This document shows positions 50,093 through 58,663 of a stretch of 64,000 nt of DNA, piece after piece (within the stretch, counting starts at the first letter, position 1; each line of letters begins with the position of its first letter). Position numbers and translations under genes: made by a program. The DNA comes from an uncultured bacterium. Lineage in GTDB: Bacteria > Actinomycetota > Coriobacteriia > Coriobacteriales > Coriobacteriaceae. Location of the stretch: the NCBI GenBank assembly GCA_905216145.1, contig CAJMST010000001.1, positions 124,001-188,000 of the forward strand, given 5' to 3'. The notes beneath the pieces are model-generated. The model was given only the letters and a program-made list of their open reading frames with translations. It ran no database searches and had not been told where the DNA came from.

Positions 50093-51283
50093 TTACTCAA
50101 TGATCGTGGAGACGATGCCAGAACCGACGGTGTGGCCACCCTCGCGGATAGCGAAGCGCAGGCCCTCCTCCATGGCGATCGGGTGGATGAGGTCGCCCTC
50201 GATGGTGATGTGGTCACCAGGCATAGCCATCTCGGTGCCCTCGGGGAGCTTGACCGTACCGGTAACGTCGGTGGTACGGAAGTAGAACTGAGGACGATAA
50301 CCATCGAAGAACGGGGTGTGACGGCCGCCCTCCTCCTTGGTCAGAACGTAGATCTCGCCGGTGAACTTGGTGTGCGGGGTAACCGAACCGGGCTTGCAGA
50401 GAACCTGGCCGCGCTCGATGTCCTCACGCTTGATGCCGCGGAGCAGCAGACCGACGTTGTCGCCAGCCTCGCAGAAGTCCATGGACTTACGGAACATCTC
50501 GATACCGGTAACGACGGTGTTCTGGGTATCCTTGATGCCGACGATCTCGACGGGCTCGTTGAGCTTGAGCTCACCGCGCTCGACACGGCCAGTAGCAACG
50601 GTACCACGGCCGGAGATGGTCATAACGTCCTCAACGGCCATCAGGAACGGGAGGTCGTTGTTACGAGCAGGCGTCGGGATGTACTCGTCGACGGCCTTCA
50701 TGAGCTCGCGAATGGCGTCCATCCACTTGGCGTCGCCCTCGAGAGCGCCCAGAGCGGAGCCACGGATGACGGGGATGTCGTCGCCGGGGAAATCGTACTC
50801 GGAGAGGAGCTCACGGGTTTCCATCTCGACGAGGTCGATGAGCTCGTCATCGTCGACCATGTCGCACTTGTTCAGGAAGACGACGATGTAGGGAACGCCG
50901 ACCTGACGGGCGAGCAGGATGTGCTCGCGGGTCTGAGCCATGGGGCCGTCGGTAGCAGCGATGACCAGGATAGCGCCGTCCATCTGAGCAGCGCCGGAGA
51001 TCATGTTCTTGACGTAGTCAGCGTGGCCCGGGCAGTCAACGTGAGCGTAGTGACGGGCAGCAGTCTCGTACTCGACGTGGGAGACGGAGATCGTAATGCC
51101 GCGCTCGCGCTCCTCGGGAGCCTTGTCGATGTTCTCGAACGCAGTGAAGTCAGCCTTGCAGCCCTCGGTCTCGGAGAGAACCTTGGTGATGGCAGCGGTC
51201 AGCGTGGTCTTGCCGTGGTCGACGTGACCAATGGTGCCGATGTTAACATGCGGCTTAGTGCGCTCAAACTTCTCTTTGGCCAT
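50093..51283 (-). CDS. tuf: elongation factor Tu
   Basis: 396 residues from ATG 51283 (AGGAGGGCTTT upstream). G-domain motifs GHVDHGKTTL, DCPGHADYVKNM and NKCDMVDD. Delivers aminoacyl-tRNA to the ribosome. It is not in the str operon here but follows three tRNA genes, the arrangement of tufB in proteobacteria and Thermus. Confidence 0.98.
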   Translation of the reverse strand: MAKEKFERTKPHVNIGTIGHVDHGKTTLTAAITKVLSETEGCKADFTAFENIDKAPEERERGITISVSHVEYETAARHYAHVDCPGHADYVKNMISGAAQMDGAILVIAATDGPMAQTREHILLARQVGVPYIVVFLNKCDMVDDDELIDLVEMETRELLSEYDFPGDDIPVIRGSALGALEGDAKWMDAIRELMKAVDEYIPTPARNNDLPFLMAVEDVMTISGRGTVATGRVERGELKLNEPVEIVGIKDTQNTVVTGIEMFRKSMDFCEAGDNVGLLLRGIKREDIERGQVLCKPGSVTPHTKFTGEIYVLTKEEGGRHTPFFDGYRPQFYFRTTDVTGTVKLPEGTEMAMPGDHITIEGDLIHPIAMEEGLRFAIREGGHTVGSGIVSTIIE

Positions 51284-51379
51284 AAAGCCCTCCTCTAAAC
51301 AGGTCGTCCCCGGACGGGACTTTGCCTTTATACCATAGTGGCCTCTCAACATACTATTGAGAAGCCACCGTGTTACCTA

Positions 51380-51456
51380 TGGTAGCGGTGACTGGATTCG
51401 AACCAGTGACGCCACGGGTATGAACCGTGTGCTCTAACCAACTGAGCTACACCGCC
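51380..51456 (-). tRNA. tRNA-Met (CAT anticodon)
   Basis: Acceptor GGCGGTG pairs with CACCGCT (G1-U72 wobble), anticodon loop TTCATAC, encoded CCA. The anticodon stem lacks the three G-C pairs of initiator tRNA, so this is elongator Met; an Ile2 tRNA (CAT read as k2C) cannot be fully excluded. Confidence 0.92.
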
Positions 51457-51459
51457 GGA

Positions 51460-51535
51460 TGGAGCCTGCAACCAGACTTGAACTGGTGACCTCTTCGTTA
51501 CCAACGAAGTGCTCTACCGACTGAGCTATACAGGC
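51460..51535 (-). tRNA. tRNA-Thr (GGT anticodon)
   Basis: Acceptor GCCTGTA / TGCAGGC, anticodon loop TTGGTAA, encoded CCA. Three bases separate it from tRNA-Met, so the two are processed from one precursor. Confidence 0.95.
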
Positions 51536-51545
51536 ACTTGACGGG

Positions 51546-51627
51546 TGGGAGCTATAGGATTCGAACCTATGTAGGCAGAGCCAACGGGTTTACAGCCCGT
51601 CCCCATTAACCACTCGGGCAAACTCCC
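51546..51627 (-). tRNA. tRNA-Tyr (GTA anticodon)
   Basis: Class II tRNA with a long variable arm. Acceptor GGGAGTT / AGCTCCC, anticodon loop CTGTAAA. The 3' CCA is not encoded (CCC follows the discriminator), unlike its neighbours, so CCA must be added. First gene of the tRNA-tuf run. Confidence 0.95.
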
Positions 51628-52030
51628 AATCGTTCAAGTATCCGCAGGTCCTTTGGTCTTTTGGACCGCCGCCCCCGCGAACGAAAAAGATAATACGATG
51701 CAACCTTGGGGGCTGTCAACGAAAACCTCTAGATACACGGTGCCGGGCGTATCTATATAGCTGTGACCTGCGGTTTTGTTGAGTTTGGATATGAAGGACG
51801 GTGGTTTTGGATACTGAGGTGACGTTTCCCGAGGTAACACTTTGGTGTAGTGGAGTACACCTTCAGGATCGAACTTCGATAACGGCTTATTTGCACCTAT
51901 ATATAGGTCGAGATCGGGCTTCCACGCCACGATCGAGCGTGGATTATCTCCCACTTTTAGCGCGGCTCTAAGGCCAAAGTGGCAGATTATCCACGTTCAT
52001 TCTCCAGGCGAGAGAACTGTAAAGCCGCAA
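51628..52030. other. intergenic region between tRNA-Tyr and rpiR
   Basis: About 400 bases. A 106-codon minus-strand ORF (51634-51954) lacks a ribosome-binding site and shows no recognisable domain, so I do not call it. At 51938-51995 an inverted repeat, CGTGGATTATCT with AGATTATCCACG, plus a second pair ACTTT / AAAGT, forms a hairpin. A 23-base segment starting ATTATCCACGTTC at 51986 is repeated, with three changes, at 56037 beyond the PTS cassette. Confidence 0.55.
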
Positions 52031-52864
52031 CTACTCGGGCCAGGCCAAAGTAGACCCATAGAGCGGCTCCCCCTTGGTGCAGGGGTAGCGACTCAAGTAA
52101 CACGACGATAGCAAGTCGAAAAAATAAGTCATGGCGTATTTCGAATAAACGCCGAGTCGGTCAATTCCGTTTCCCGCATTACCAAGACGATATACACGGT
52201 CAAAAGACCTCGATTTGTCATCGTTGCTAAACGCAGTAATTAGAATCTTCCTGCCCGAACGGCAATCAAGATACTCACGCGCCTGTGACGCAAATAGCCC
52301 GGAGACCGATACGAGAATTATCAATGACTGCGAAGCGTCTCCCATGTTTTTCAATTCCGCGACGTTAGCCCCAGCAACTATGCGAACTATCTTGCCCGCA
52401 TAAAACATTTCCTGCTGAAATCGTACGAGATTGGCGCTCACATTATTGGTGCACCAGATTTCAACGTTTTTATGGCCATCAATTTCGTCGACAAGATGCT
52501 TAATAGCGATATCGGACACGCCGCTTTCAACCTCAGCGAACATCTCGATCATGCGAACGTCGAGCTCTGCCCTGTACTCCTCGTAGCCAAATTCCTCCTC
52601 TCGATGGCTTAAGTCGCTTGGAAAGACTGACTGAGTAAATGATTCTTTCAAATCGCTAAGAGACTGGTAGCCCAATCGATTGCAGAAACGACGAACAGCG
52701 GAACGGGTCACGAATGCATCGCGGGTTATTGCGGCAACATTGATTTCGCTCGAACGCCTAATGTGAGCGATGAGATATCGAGCGATGGCGGCATCGTTTG
52801 ACCCAAACTCGCTGTTGATGATGGAGCTAATGCGATTGAGCACATCGAAGTCATTGATATTCAC
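52031..52864 (-). CDS. RpiR/MurR family transcriptional regulator
   Basis: 277 residues from GTG 52864, which has AGAGGGA upstream; the ATG at 52903 lies inside the operator palindrome and has no ribosome-binding site. N-terminal HTH_6 domain (INVAAITRDAFVTRSAVRRF then CNRLGYQS) and C-terminal SIS sugar-phosphate domain (VEIWCTNNVSANLVRFQQEM, SLIILVSVSGLFASQAREYL). It probably senses a phosphorylated beta-glucoside and controls the divergent GH1-PTS genes. Confidence 0.88.
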   Translation of the reverse strand: MNINDFDVLNRISSIINSEFGSNDAAIARYLIAHIRRSSEINVAAITRDAFVTRSAVRRFCNRLGYQSLSDLKESFTQSVFPSDLSHREEEFGYEEYRAELDVRMIEMFAEVESGVSDIAIKHLVDEIDGHKNVEIWCTNNVSANLVRFQQEMFYAGKIVRIVAGANVAELKNMGDASQSLIILVSVSGLFASQAREYLDCRSGRKILITAFSNDDKSRSFDRVYRLGNAGNGIDRLGVYSKYAMTYFFDLLSSCYLSRYPCTKGEPLYGSTLAWPE

Positions 52865-52895
52865 GTGATCCCTCTTTCCGCTCTCCTCGAAATCA

Positions 52896-52914
52896 TGATT
52901 CATTTATTGAATCA
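52896..52914. promoter_or_regulatory. operator palindrome between rpiR and the GH1 gene
   Basis: TGATTCA-N5-TGAATCA, perfect seven-base arms, with an extra TGATTCA half-site at 52937-52943. It lies just upstream of the rpiR GTG and about 100 bases before the GH1 start. Confidence 0.65.
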
Positions 52915-53015
52915 AACAGCTTTGGTCGTTCTCCTATGATTCAAATCAGTTGACGTCATCTTAATCATAATTCCGCCACACGTATCCACCGTGTTGAATG
53001 ATGGAAAGGGGATTC

Positions 53016-54434
53016 ATGGGCAACGTGAACAACATGCCGTTTCTCTGGGGTTCCGCCACGGCGTCTTATCAGTGCGAGGGTGCCTGGAACGAAGACGGCA
53101 AAGGCCTTGGTGAGTGGGATTTCTTTAGCCACACAAGCAATAAGAACATCAACCATGTTGACGGTGATGTATCTTGCGACTTCTACCATCGCTATGAAGA
53201 AGATATCCGCATGATGAAAGAAGGCGGACAAAACACCTATCGCTTCTCTCTTTCATGGAGTCGAATCATCCCCACCGGTATCGGCAAAGTGAATGAAGAG
53301 GGTATCGATTTTTATAATCGGGTCATTGATTGCTGCCTCGAAAATGGCATAGAGCCCAACGTTACGCTGTTCCATTACGATCTGCCATTCACGCTTGCTT
53401 GCAAAGGCGGATGGCTGAACAACGACATGGCAGAGTGGTTCTGCAAATACGCCAAGATTTGCTTTGAGCGCTTTGGAGACCGCGTCAAAATCTGGGCTAC
53501 CGTTAACGAGCCGCATTTCTACAGCTACTGCGTAAACATGTTGGGCAACTATCCCCCCAATCGATCGCTCGATGTTCAGTCGTACATGCAGTTTCAGTAC
53601 AACCTGATGCGCGCAAGCGCACTCGCAGTCCGAGCATATCGTCAAATGGGCTACGACGGCATCATCGGCGCCGTCCACGATGGCGGCGTTGTCGAACTCG
53701 ACCCGGCAACCGAGCACCCCGATGACGTATTTCGATACGCAGACTTTTTCGCCAATCGCATGATTCTGGCACCAGCGCTTCAGGGTCAACTGCCGCCAGA
53801 AATGGACGAAATCCTTGAAAAACTTGGCGTCTCGCTCTATCGATCCCCAAATGACGTAGAAGAATTCAGCGACGGTAAAGTCGATTTTATTGGACTCAAC
53901 GTGTATTGCCGAGAGTATGTAACCGACTGGCACGGTGGAGAGCTTGCCGTTTCGGCGAACAATAAGGGCGGTTCGAGCAAAAAGGTCGAAGGAAAATGCA
54001 TTGCGCCCTTGTTTGAAAGCGCCCGCGACAGCAATGTTCCCCGCAATAAATGGGGCCGCGAAATACTCCCAAGTTGCATGTATTCAACCATCATGGATGT
54101 CCATGAGCGCTATGACGCGCCCCGCATCTTTATTACGGAAAACGGACATGGCGCCTATGAGCAACCAGACGCAGACGGAATGATCCACGATGATGACCGC
54201 ATCGAGCTTCTGGGCCAGTTCATCGAGCACATGATGAGGGCTAAGCGCGACGGCGCGCGCGTTGAGGGCTACTACCTCTGGTCGACGATGGATCTGTATA
54301 GCTGGATCAACGGCTACGAAAAACGATACGGACTTGTCCATATCGACTTCGAGAACAATCTGGAGCGCACCCCCAAAAAGAGCTGGTATTGGTACCGAGA
54401 CCTTATCTCGAAGTATCAGGAGCAGGAAGGTTAG
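53016..54434 (+). CDS. 6-phospho-beta-glucosidase, GH1
   Basis: 472 residues from ATG 53016, which has GAAAGGGGATTC upstream. FLWGSATASYQCEGAW at the N-terminus, acid/base Glu in WATVNEPHFYS, nucleophile Glu in RIFITENGHG. The C-terminal ERTPKKSWYWYRDLI region resembles phosphate-binding loops of 6-phospho-glycosidases. It cleaves the phosphorylated disaccharide brought in by the next gene. Ten bases separate the two genes. Confidence 0.9.
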   Translation: MGNVNNMPFLWGSATASYQCEGAWNEDGKGLGEWDFFSHTSNKNINHVDGDVSCDFYHRYEEDIRMMKEGGQNTYRFSLSWSRIIPTGIGKVNEEGIDFYNRVIDCCLENGIEPNVTLFHYDLPFTLACKGGWLNNDMAEWFCKYAKICFERFGDRVKIWATVNEPHFYSYCVNMLGNYPPNRSLDVQSYMQFQYNLMRASALAVRAYRQMGYDGIIGAVHDGGVVELDPATEHPDDVFRYADFFANRMILAPALQGQLPPEMDEILEKLGVSLYRSPNDVEEFSDGKVDFIGLNVYCREYVTDWHGGELAVSANNKGGSSKKVEGKCIAPLFESARDSNVPRNKWGREILPSCMYSTIMDVHERYDAPRIFITENGHGAYEQPDADGMIHDDDRIELLGQFIEHMMRAKRDGARVEGYYLWSTMDLYSWINGYEKRYGLVHIDFENNLERTPKKSWYWYRDLISKYQEQEG

Positions 54435-54443
54435 GAGAAAGAG

Positions 54444-55844
54444 ATGAAATATCAGGCAATGTCCGAAACAGTCCTAAAGGCTGTTGGCGGCAAAGAGAAC
54501 ATTACATCGGTAACTCATTGTGCGACGCGCCTTCGCATCGACGCACGAGACACCTCGATCATCGATCTCCAGCTCGCCAAATCGGCCGACCAGGCGCTCG
54601 GGGCAGTAGTCAGCGGTGGCCAGCTTCAGGTGATCATCGGCCCCAACGTCACCGAGGCTTACAACGACTTCCTCGACTTCGCGGGAATCGAAGTCGGCGG
54701 TGGCACGGTTGCCGACGATGCCCAAACCGCCAAAGACCTTGCAGAAGGCATTAAAAGCGGTAACACCGCCATGGGCTTGATTGAGAAATTCGGGAACGTC
54801 TCTGCACAGGTATTCATGCCCATCGTCCCGGCGCTCATCGTTGGCGGACTCATTCTTTCGATCAAGAATCTCCTGGTCAATTATTGTGGATTGAGCACCG
54901 ATAGCGGAACCGCCCAGGTTCTGCTGGCGATCTTCAGCGCCTCATTTAGCTTCCTGCCCGTTTACCTCGGCTATCAGCTCGCCGCCGTCATGAAGATGCA
55001 GCCTATCATGGGCGCACTGCTGGGCGCAATCATGATTAGCTCGTCTATTAGCGGTGCTGAGGGTCTCGACTTTCTTGGCATCCCCATCCCGACGAATGAC
55101 TACTCGAGCACGGTGGTGCCAATCGTACTGGGCGTTGTGTTCATGTACTTTGTTGATCGCGGTCTTCAGAAAATCATCCCCGACATTACCAAACTGTTCT
55201 TGAAGCCGCTGCTCACCATGTTCATCGTCGTGCCTGTTGAGCTGATTATCCTCGGCCCCGCCGGCAGCATGATGGGCTACGCGCTGAGTGATGCCGCCAC
55301 GTGGCTCATGGATAACGTGGCATTTATCGCTACTCCAATCCTTGCAGCCCTTAACCCCTATTTTGTCATGCTCGGTCTTGATAAGGCCTACATCGCGATC
55401 GAAGTTACGAGCTTGGCGCAGCTCGGCTGGGCGCCCATCATCTTTGGCTTCATCTCAAACCTCTGCATTGGCGGCACGAGTCTCGCCTTGGCAACTGCAA
55501 TGAAAGGCAACAAGGAGAAGAGAGGTATGGTCACCACGGTTGCCGTCACCGCACTCTGTGGCGTAACTGAGCCCGCATTTTATGGCTGCCTCATCGAGCG
55601 TCCCCGCCTGCTTGTCGGCACGGCAATCGGCGCCCTCTGCGCGGGACTCCCTGCAGGTATCTTCGTCCTGAAGGAGTATGTTGCGGGAGCATGCCCCGGT
55701 CTTCTTTCTGCGCTGATCTTTATCGCTCCCGATGGATCCATGGGCAACTTCGTACTGGCGTGCGTTGTCGCCGTCATCGCCATCGTCGTCTCGTTCATCG
55801 CTGCACGCGTGATCATCAAGAAGAATCCCAACTATATTGAGTAG
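54444..55844 (+). CDS. PTS beta-glucoside transporter EIIBC
   Basis: 466 residues. EIIB domain (1-85) with the phospho-Cys in SVTHCATRLRID; EIIC membrane domain from about 105 with ten or so helices and the ALCGVTEPAFYG motif. Beta-glucoside permeases such as BglF usually end with an EIIA domain; this one stops after EIIC (KNPNYIE). EIIA must come from elsewhere, for example 35078-35641. GGAGAAAGAG precedes the ATG. Imports and phosphorylates an aryl- or beta-glucoside. Confidence 0.9.
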   Translation: MKYQAMSETVLKAVGGKENITSVTHCATRLRIDARDTSIIDLQLAKSADQALGAVVSGGQLQVIIGPNVTEAYNDFLDFAGIEVGGGTVADDAQTAKDLAEGIKSGNTAMGLIEKFGNVSAQVFMPIVPALIVGGLILSIKNLLVNYCGLSTDSGTAQVLLAIFSASFSFLPVYLGYQLAAVMKMQPIMGALLGAIMISSSISGAEGLDFLGIPIPTNDYSSTVVPIVLGVVFMYFVDRGLQKIIPDITKLFLKPLLTMFIVVPVELIILGPAGSMMGYALSDAATWLMDNVAFIATPILAALNPYFVMLGLDKAYIAIEVTSLAQLGWAPIIFGFISNLCIGGTSLALATAMKGNKEKRGMVTTVAVTALCGVTEPAFYGCLIERPRLLVGTAIGALCAGLPAGIFVLKEYVAGACPGLLSALIFIAPDGSMGNFVLACVVAVIAIVVSFIAARVIIKKNPNYIE

Positions 55845-55946
55845 ATGCCCGCTGCTTGCATTGGGGACATCCTCGGCAGACCATTAGCAAGAACCCAAGA
55901 AGTCCCTTAGGAGCTCGATTAATCCATTCGGATTCCTCAGGCACAA

Positions 55947-55979
55947 ACGACCCCGATTCCACAATGAAATCGGGGTCGT
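55947..55979 (+). terminator. terminator of the beta-glucoside operon
   Basis: ACGACCCCGATT / AATCGGGGTCGT arms, nine-base loop, flanked by AAA and CGTTTC. Confidence 0.85.
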
Positions 55980-56337
55980 CGTTTCTAAAGCCTTCGATAG
56001 ACAATCGGTGTTTACCTTAGCTCCCTATCCAAGTTAATTATCCACGCTCGTTCTCCGGTCGGAAGATTTTCTTCGCTCGCGTGTCCAGAAATCCACGCTC
56101 GAGCAGAACATCCAGGTCCGCACCCGCCCTTGTCTCGATCTGTAACAGCAAGAGGCCTATTCCGCTTCTACATGTTACAGATCAAGATATTCCTAAAACA
56201 CCCTAAGTTTCATCTCAATCTGTAACAGTTAGATGCCAAATATCGGTCTTGGTGTTACAGATTTAGACAAACTGGAGGACGAGACAAACCAAAAACGGGA
56301 TGGGCGCTAACCTGATGGCGCGCCACCTAAATAGAAA
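55980..56337. other. intergenic region with twin ATCTGTAACA hairpins
   Basis: No gene seen. Two tandem inverted repeats: GATCTGTAACA / TGTTACAGATC (56137-56147, 56173-56183) and AATCTGTAACA / TGTTACAGATT (56217-56227, 56253-56263). Both enclose exactly 25 bases and lie 80 bases apart. The segment at 56037-56058 repeats the sequence at 51986. Confidence 0.7.
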
Positions 56338-56368
56338 CGGGCTCTGTCCCATATAGAGACAGAGCCCG
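56338..56368 (-). terminator. terminator of tRNA-Thr(TGT)
   Basis: CGGGCTCTGTC / GACAGAGCCCG arms, nine-base loop, followed on the minus strand by TTTCTATTT, ten bases after the tRNA 3' end. Confidence 0.85.
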
Positions 56369-56377
56369 AAACTCTCA

Positions 56378-56452
56378 TGGAGCCAGTGACAGGAATCGAA
56401 CCTGCAACCCACTGATTACAAATCAGTTGCGCTACCGTTGCGCCACACTGGC
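56378..56452 (-). tRNA. tRNA-Thr (TGT anticodon)
   Basis: Acceptor GCCAGTG / CACTGGC, anticodon loop TTTGTAA, encoded CCA. A second Thr isoacceptor besides 51460-51535. Stands alone. Confidence 0.95.
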
Positions 56453-56536
56453 ACACTTGGCGCTTTCGCGCGAAGCCAGTTAAGAATAAAGGAAATGAGG
56501 ACGGGGCGCAACAGGCCCTTCACCCGACCACATCTC

Positions 56537-56611
56537 AAAACTATTCGCTAAAACGAATAGTTTTAATTACAATTGTTATATATAAAACTATTCGTTCTAA
56601 CGAAGGGTTTC
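56537..56611. promoter_or_regulatory. twin operators of the HTH-HipA gene
   Basis: Site 1 (56537-56564) is a perfect palindrome AAAACTATTCG-N6-CGAATAGTTTT. Site 2 (56584-56611) has AAAACTATTCG-N6-CGAAGGGTTT, ending just before the start codon. The AT-rich bases between them could hold a promoter. Two matched sites 47 bases apart, one abutting the gene, suggest cooperative autorepression. Confidence 0.7.
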
Positions 56612-56614
56612 GCG

Positions 56615-57955
56615 ATGCTTACTACCAAGGAAGCCGCCGAGCTGCTCGGCATCACTCCGCGCAGGGTGCAGGAGCTCATAAAAAACGGAGCACTTGAGGC
56701 CCGCAAGGCTTCTGGTGTATGGCTCATCGACAAAGACAGCGTCGACACGCGACTCCGCTCCGTGACAAAAACAGGGGGACGTCCCCGCCGCGGCCACGGT
56801 AAGAACGAGATCGCGTTCACCCTCATGAACCGCACGCACGAAGTCGCTCAGCTGGTCTACAGCACATCGCGAAAAGACTTTACCCACATCGGCGCCGACA
56901 TCGATTACGCCCACGCCCCTATTGGAGTATTTGGCCCTAATAGCCCCATATCGCTCGACTCCTTCCGCATCTGGTGGCGCGGCCGCGGTATTCCGCTCGC
57001 ACGCATTGGGCTAGCCTCCCTGCTTGCAGAAGCCGCAGTCGATGTTCCCGATGAACTCGTACAGCGAAATCTTGGCCTCTCCCTATCCGACCAGTATTGG
57101 ATTAGACCCCAAGGTTCCGGTCTCGCGTGGGAAGATATTAACTTCTTCAATAACGCCTTTGATGACGTCTCGCTGTCCATTGCGCCCTTTGCCCCAGAGG
57201 GAAAAGCGGCTGCCGCAAAGCCCGATAACACGTCGGACGGCAATCTTCAAAAGTACTGGACGTGCGAGGGCGGGCGTCGAATTCTGCATAAGGCAGGAGC
57301 GCACCTGAACCAGGAACCTTATAACGAGCTGGTGGCGACCGCGCTCCACCGTCGCATCCTAAACGCCTGCGATTATGTGCCTTACTCGCTCGAGGGCACG
57401 GGCACTTCCGCCCTGAGCATATGCGATGTCTTCTTAACTGATGAAGAAGAGTATGTCCCTGCGTTCTATGTAAATCAGTACGCAAACGCAGATGAAAGAC
57501 TAACCGACTACGAGCGATATGTAGCAAACTGCGAGAAACTCGGGGTAACAGGCGTCAAGGACGCCCTTGACCGCATGATCGTGTGCGACGACATCATCGC
57601 CAACTATGACCGTCATTGGCGTAACTTTGGCATTGTGCGAAACGTCAACACGCTAGCTTGCAGACCTGCCCCCATCTTCGATTCGGGCTCATCGCTCTGG
57701 TGCAACATTTCTCTAGAGGAGCTTAAGGCAAGAGAGCACAGTTTTACCAGCGCGCAGTTTCATTCAAGCCCCGCAAAACAAATGCTGCTTGTTGAGGATA
57801 TGAGCTGGTTTGACGACGACAAGCTCGAGGGTTTCGTTGACGAGGCAATCGAAATCCTATCCAAAAACGACGCTCTTACAGCGAGACTGCCTTATCTAAA
57901 AGAGGCGCTAACATGGCGCCTCGAAAGAATGATCGACATCGCTGAATGGAGTTAG
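56615..57955 (+). CDS. HTH (excisionase/MerR-like) fused to HipA-like kinase domain
   Basis: 446 residues from ATG 56615. Residues 1-50 (TTKEAAELLGITPRRVQELI then KNGALEARKASGVWLID) are a helix-turn-helix of the excisionase type. The C-terminal part has IVCDDIIANYDRHWRNFGIV near residue 330 (catalytic Asp and metal-binding Asn as in HipA kinases) and PIFDSGSSLW near 353 (DFG-like). HipA toxins phosphorylate targets such as glutamyl-tRNA synthetase and pair with a separate HipB repressor; here a DNA-binding domain is fused. Ribosome-binding site is weak. AT-rich promoter contrasts with surroundings, hinting at transfer. Confidence 0.72.
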   Translation: MLTTKEAAELLGITPRRVQELIKNGALEARKASGVWLIDKDSVDTRLRSVTKTGGRPRRGHGKNEIAFTLMNRTHEVAQLVYSTSRKDFTHIGADIDYAHAPIGVFGPNSPISLDSFRIWWRGRGIPLARIGLASLLAEAAVDVPDELVQRNLGLSLSDQYWIRPQGSGLAWEDINFFNNAFDDVSLSIAPFAPEGKAAAAKPDNTSDGNLQKYWTCEGGRRILHKAGAHLNQEPYNELVATALHRRILNACDYVPYSLEGTGTSALSICDVFLTDEEEYVPAFYVNQYANADERLTDYERYVANCEKLGVTGVKDALDRMIVCDDIIANYDRHWRNFGIVRNVNTLACRPAPIFDSGSSLWCNISLEELKAREHSFTSAQFHSSPAKQMLLVEDMSWFDDDKLEGFVDEAIEILSKNDALTARLPYLKEALTWRLERMIDIAEWS

Positions 57956-57982
57956 CGAGACAGCATCGCCCCGCCAACTCCC

Positions 57983-58660
57983 CTACCTCCCGCGCAGGGC
58001 CTTTAGCTTGGCCAGGGCATCGGGGCTCAGGCGGCTGCCCAGGGTCATCTTGATCTGCGGAGCTTCCTCTGCCTCGTGAACGTCGTTATCGATCTGCTTG
58101 ATCTCGTCCACCAGCATGCGGCTCGAAATACGCGTGACACCCTTGCCCATGACGACGGCCTGGATTGTGCCGTCACTCGACACCACGGAGCACGCGCGGC
58201 CCTCCTCACGCGCCTCGATGCAGAGCTTCTGCACCACGGTATCGGCAGAGACGCCCGTCGGCGAAAACTCGATGCGCACGCCGCGGGCCGGCAGGTTGGG
58301 GCGCTCACTGGAGATATTGCCCGCGCCGTCGAACACGATCACAGCCTCGTAGCGGCCCTGGGCAAACGCGGCGACATCGTTGATGAGGGCGGTGCGCGCC
58401 ATATCGTGAACGTCGCTGGAATACGGATCGTCGGAATGGTCGTATACGAGCTTTTCGTAGCGCGGCGTGCAGTGGATCACGTTGTAGCCGTCGACCACTA
58501 AAAGCTCGGGCTTATTGGAGTGCACCGTCGAGACCGGATCGGCGATGGCCTGCGCAAACGCATTGCCGCCCACGCCGTAGGTCGCGGCCGAGACAATCGG
58601 CTTGGCCGAGCCTTCGCCAAAGCGCTTGGCCTTGGACTTGGCGCGGTTCTTCTTGGACAT
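57983..58660 (-). CDS. NYN-domain (YacP/Rae1-like) ribonuclease
   Basis: 225 residues. A basic N-terminus (MSKKNRAKSKAKRFGEGS) leads to the NYN/PIN-like domain: LLVVDGYNVIHC, VIVFDGAGN and VSSDGTIQ with acidic residues. In Bacillus, YacP (Rae1) is a ribosome-associated endoribonuclease next to rlmB. Here it follows rlmB by three bases, the same order. The extra C-terminal acidic stretch (DNDVHEAEEAPQ) is distinctive. Confidence 0.85.
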   Translation of the reverse strand: MSKKNRAKSKAKRFGEGSAKPIVSAATYGVGGNAFAQAIADPVSTVHSNKPELLVVDGYNVIHCTPRYEKLVYDHSDDPYSSDVHDMARTALINDVAAFAQGRYEAVIVFDGAGNISSERPNLPARGVRIEFSPTGVSADTVVQKLCIEAREEGRACSVVSSDGTIQAVVMGKGVTRISSRMLVDEIKQIDNDVHEAEEAPQIKMTLGSRLSPDALAKLKALRGR

Positions 58661-58663
58661 GTG

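Noticed and set aside
51634..51954. 106-codon minus-strand ORF after tRNA-Tyr
   Set aside because: No ribosome-binding site, odd composition, no recognisable motif, and it overlaps a hairpin-forming segment.
56137..56263. CRISPR array
   Set aside because: Only two units, and each unit is an inverted pair around its own loop, not direct repeats with spacers; no cas genes.
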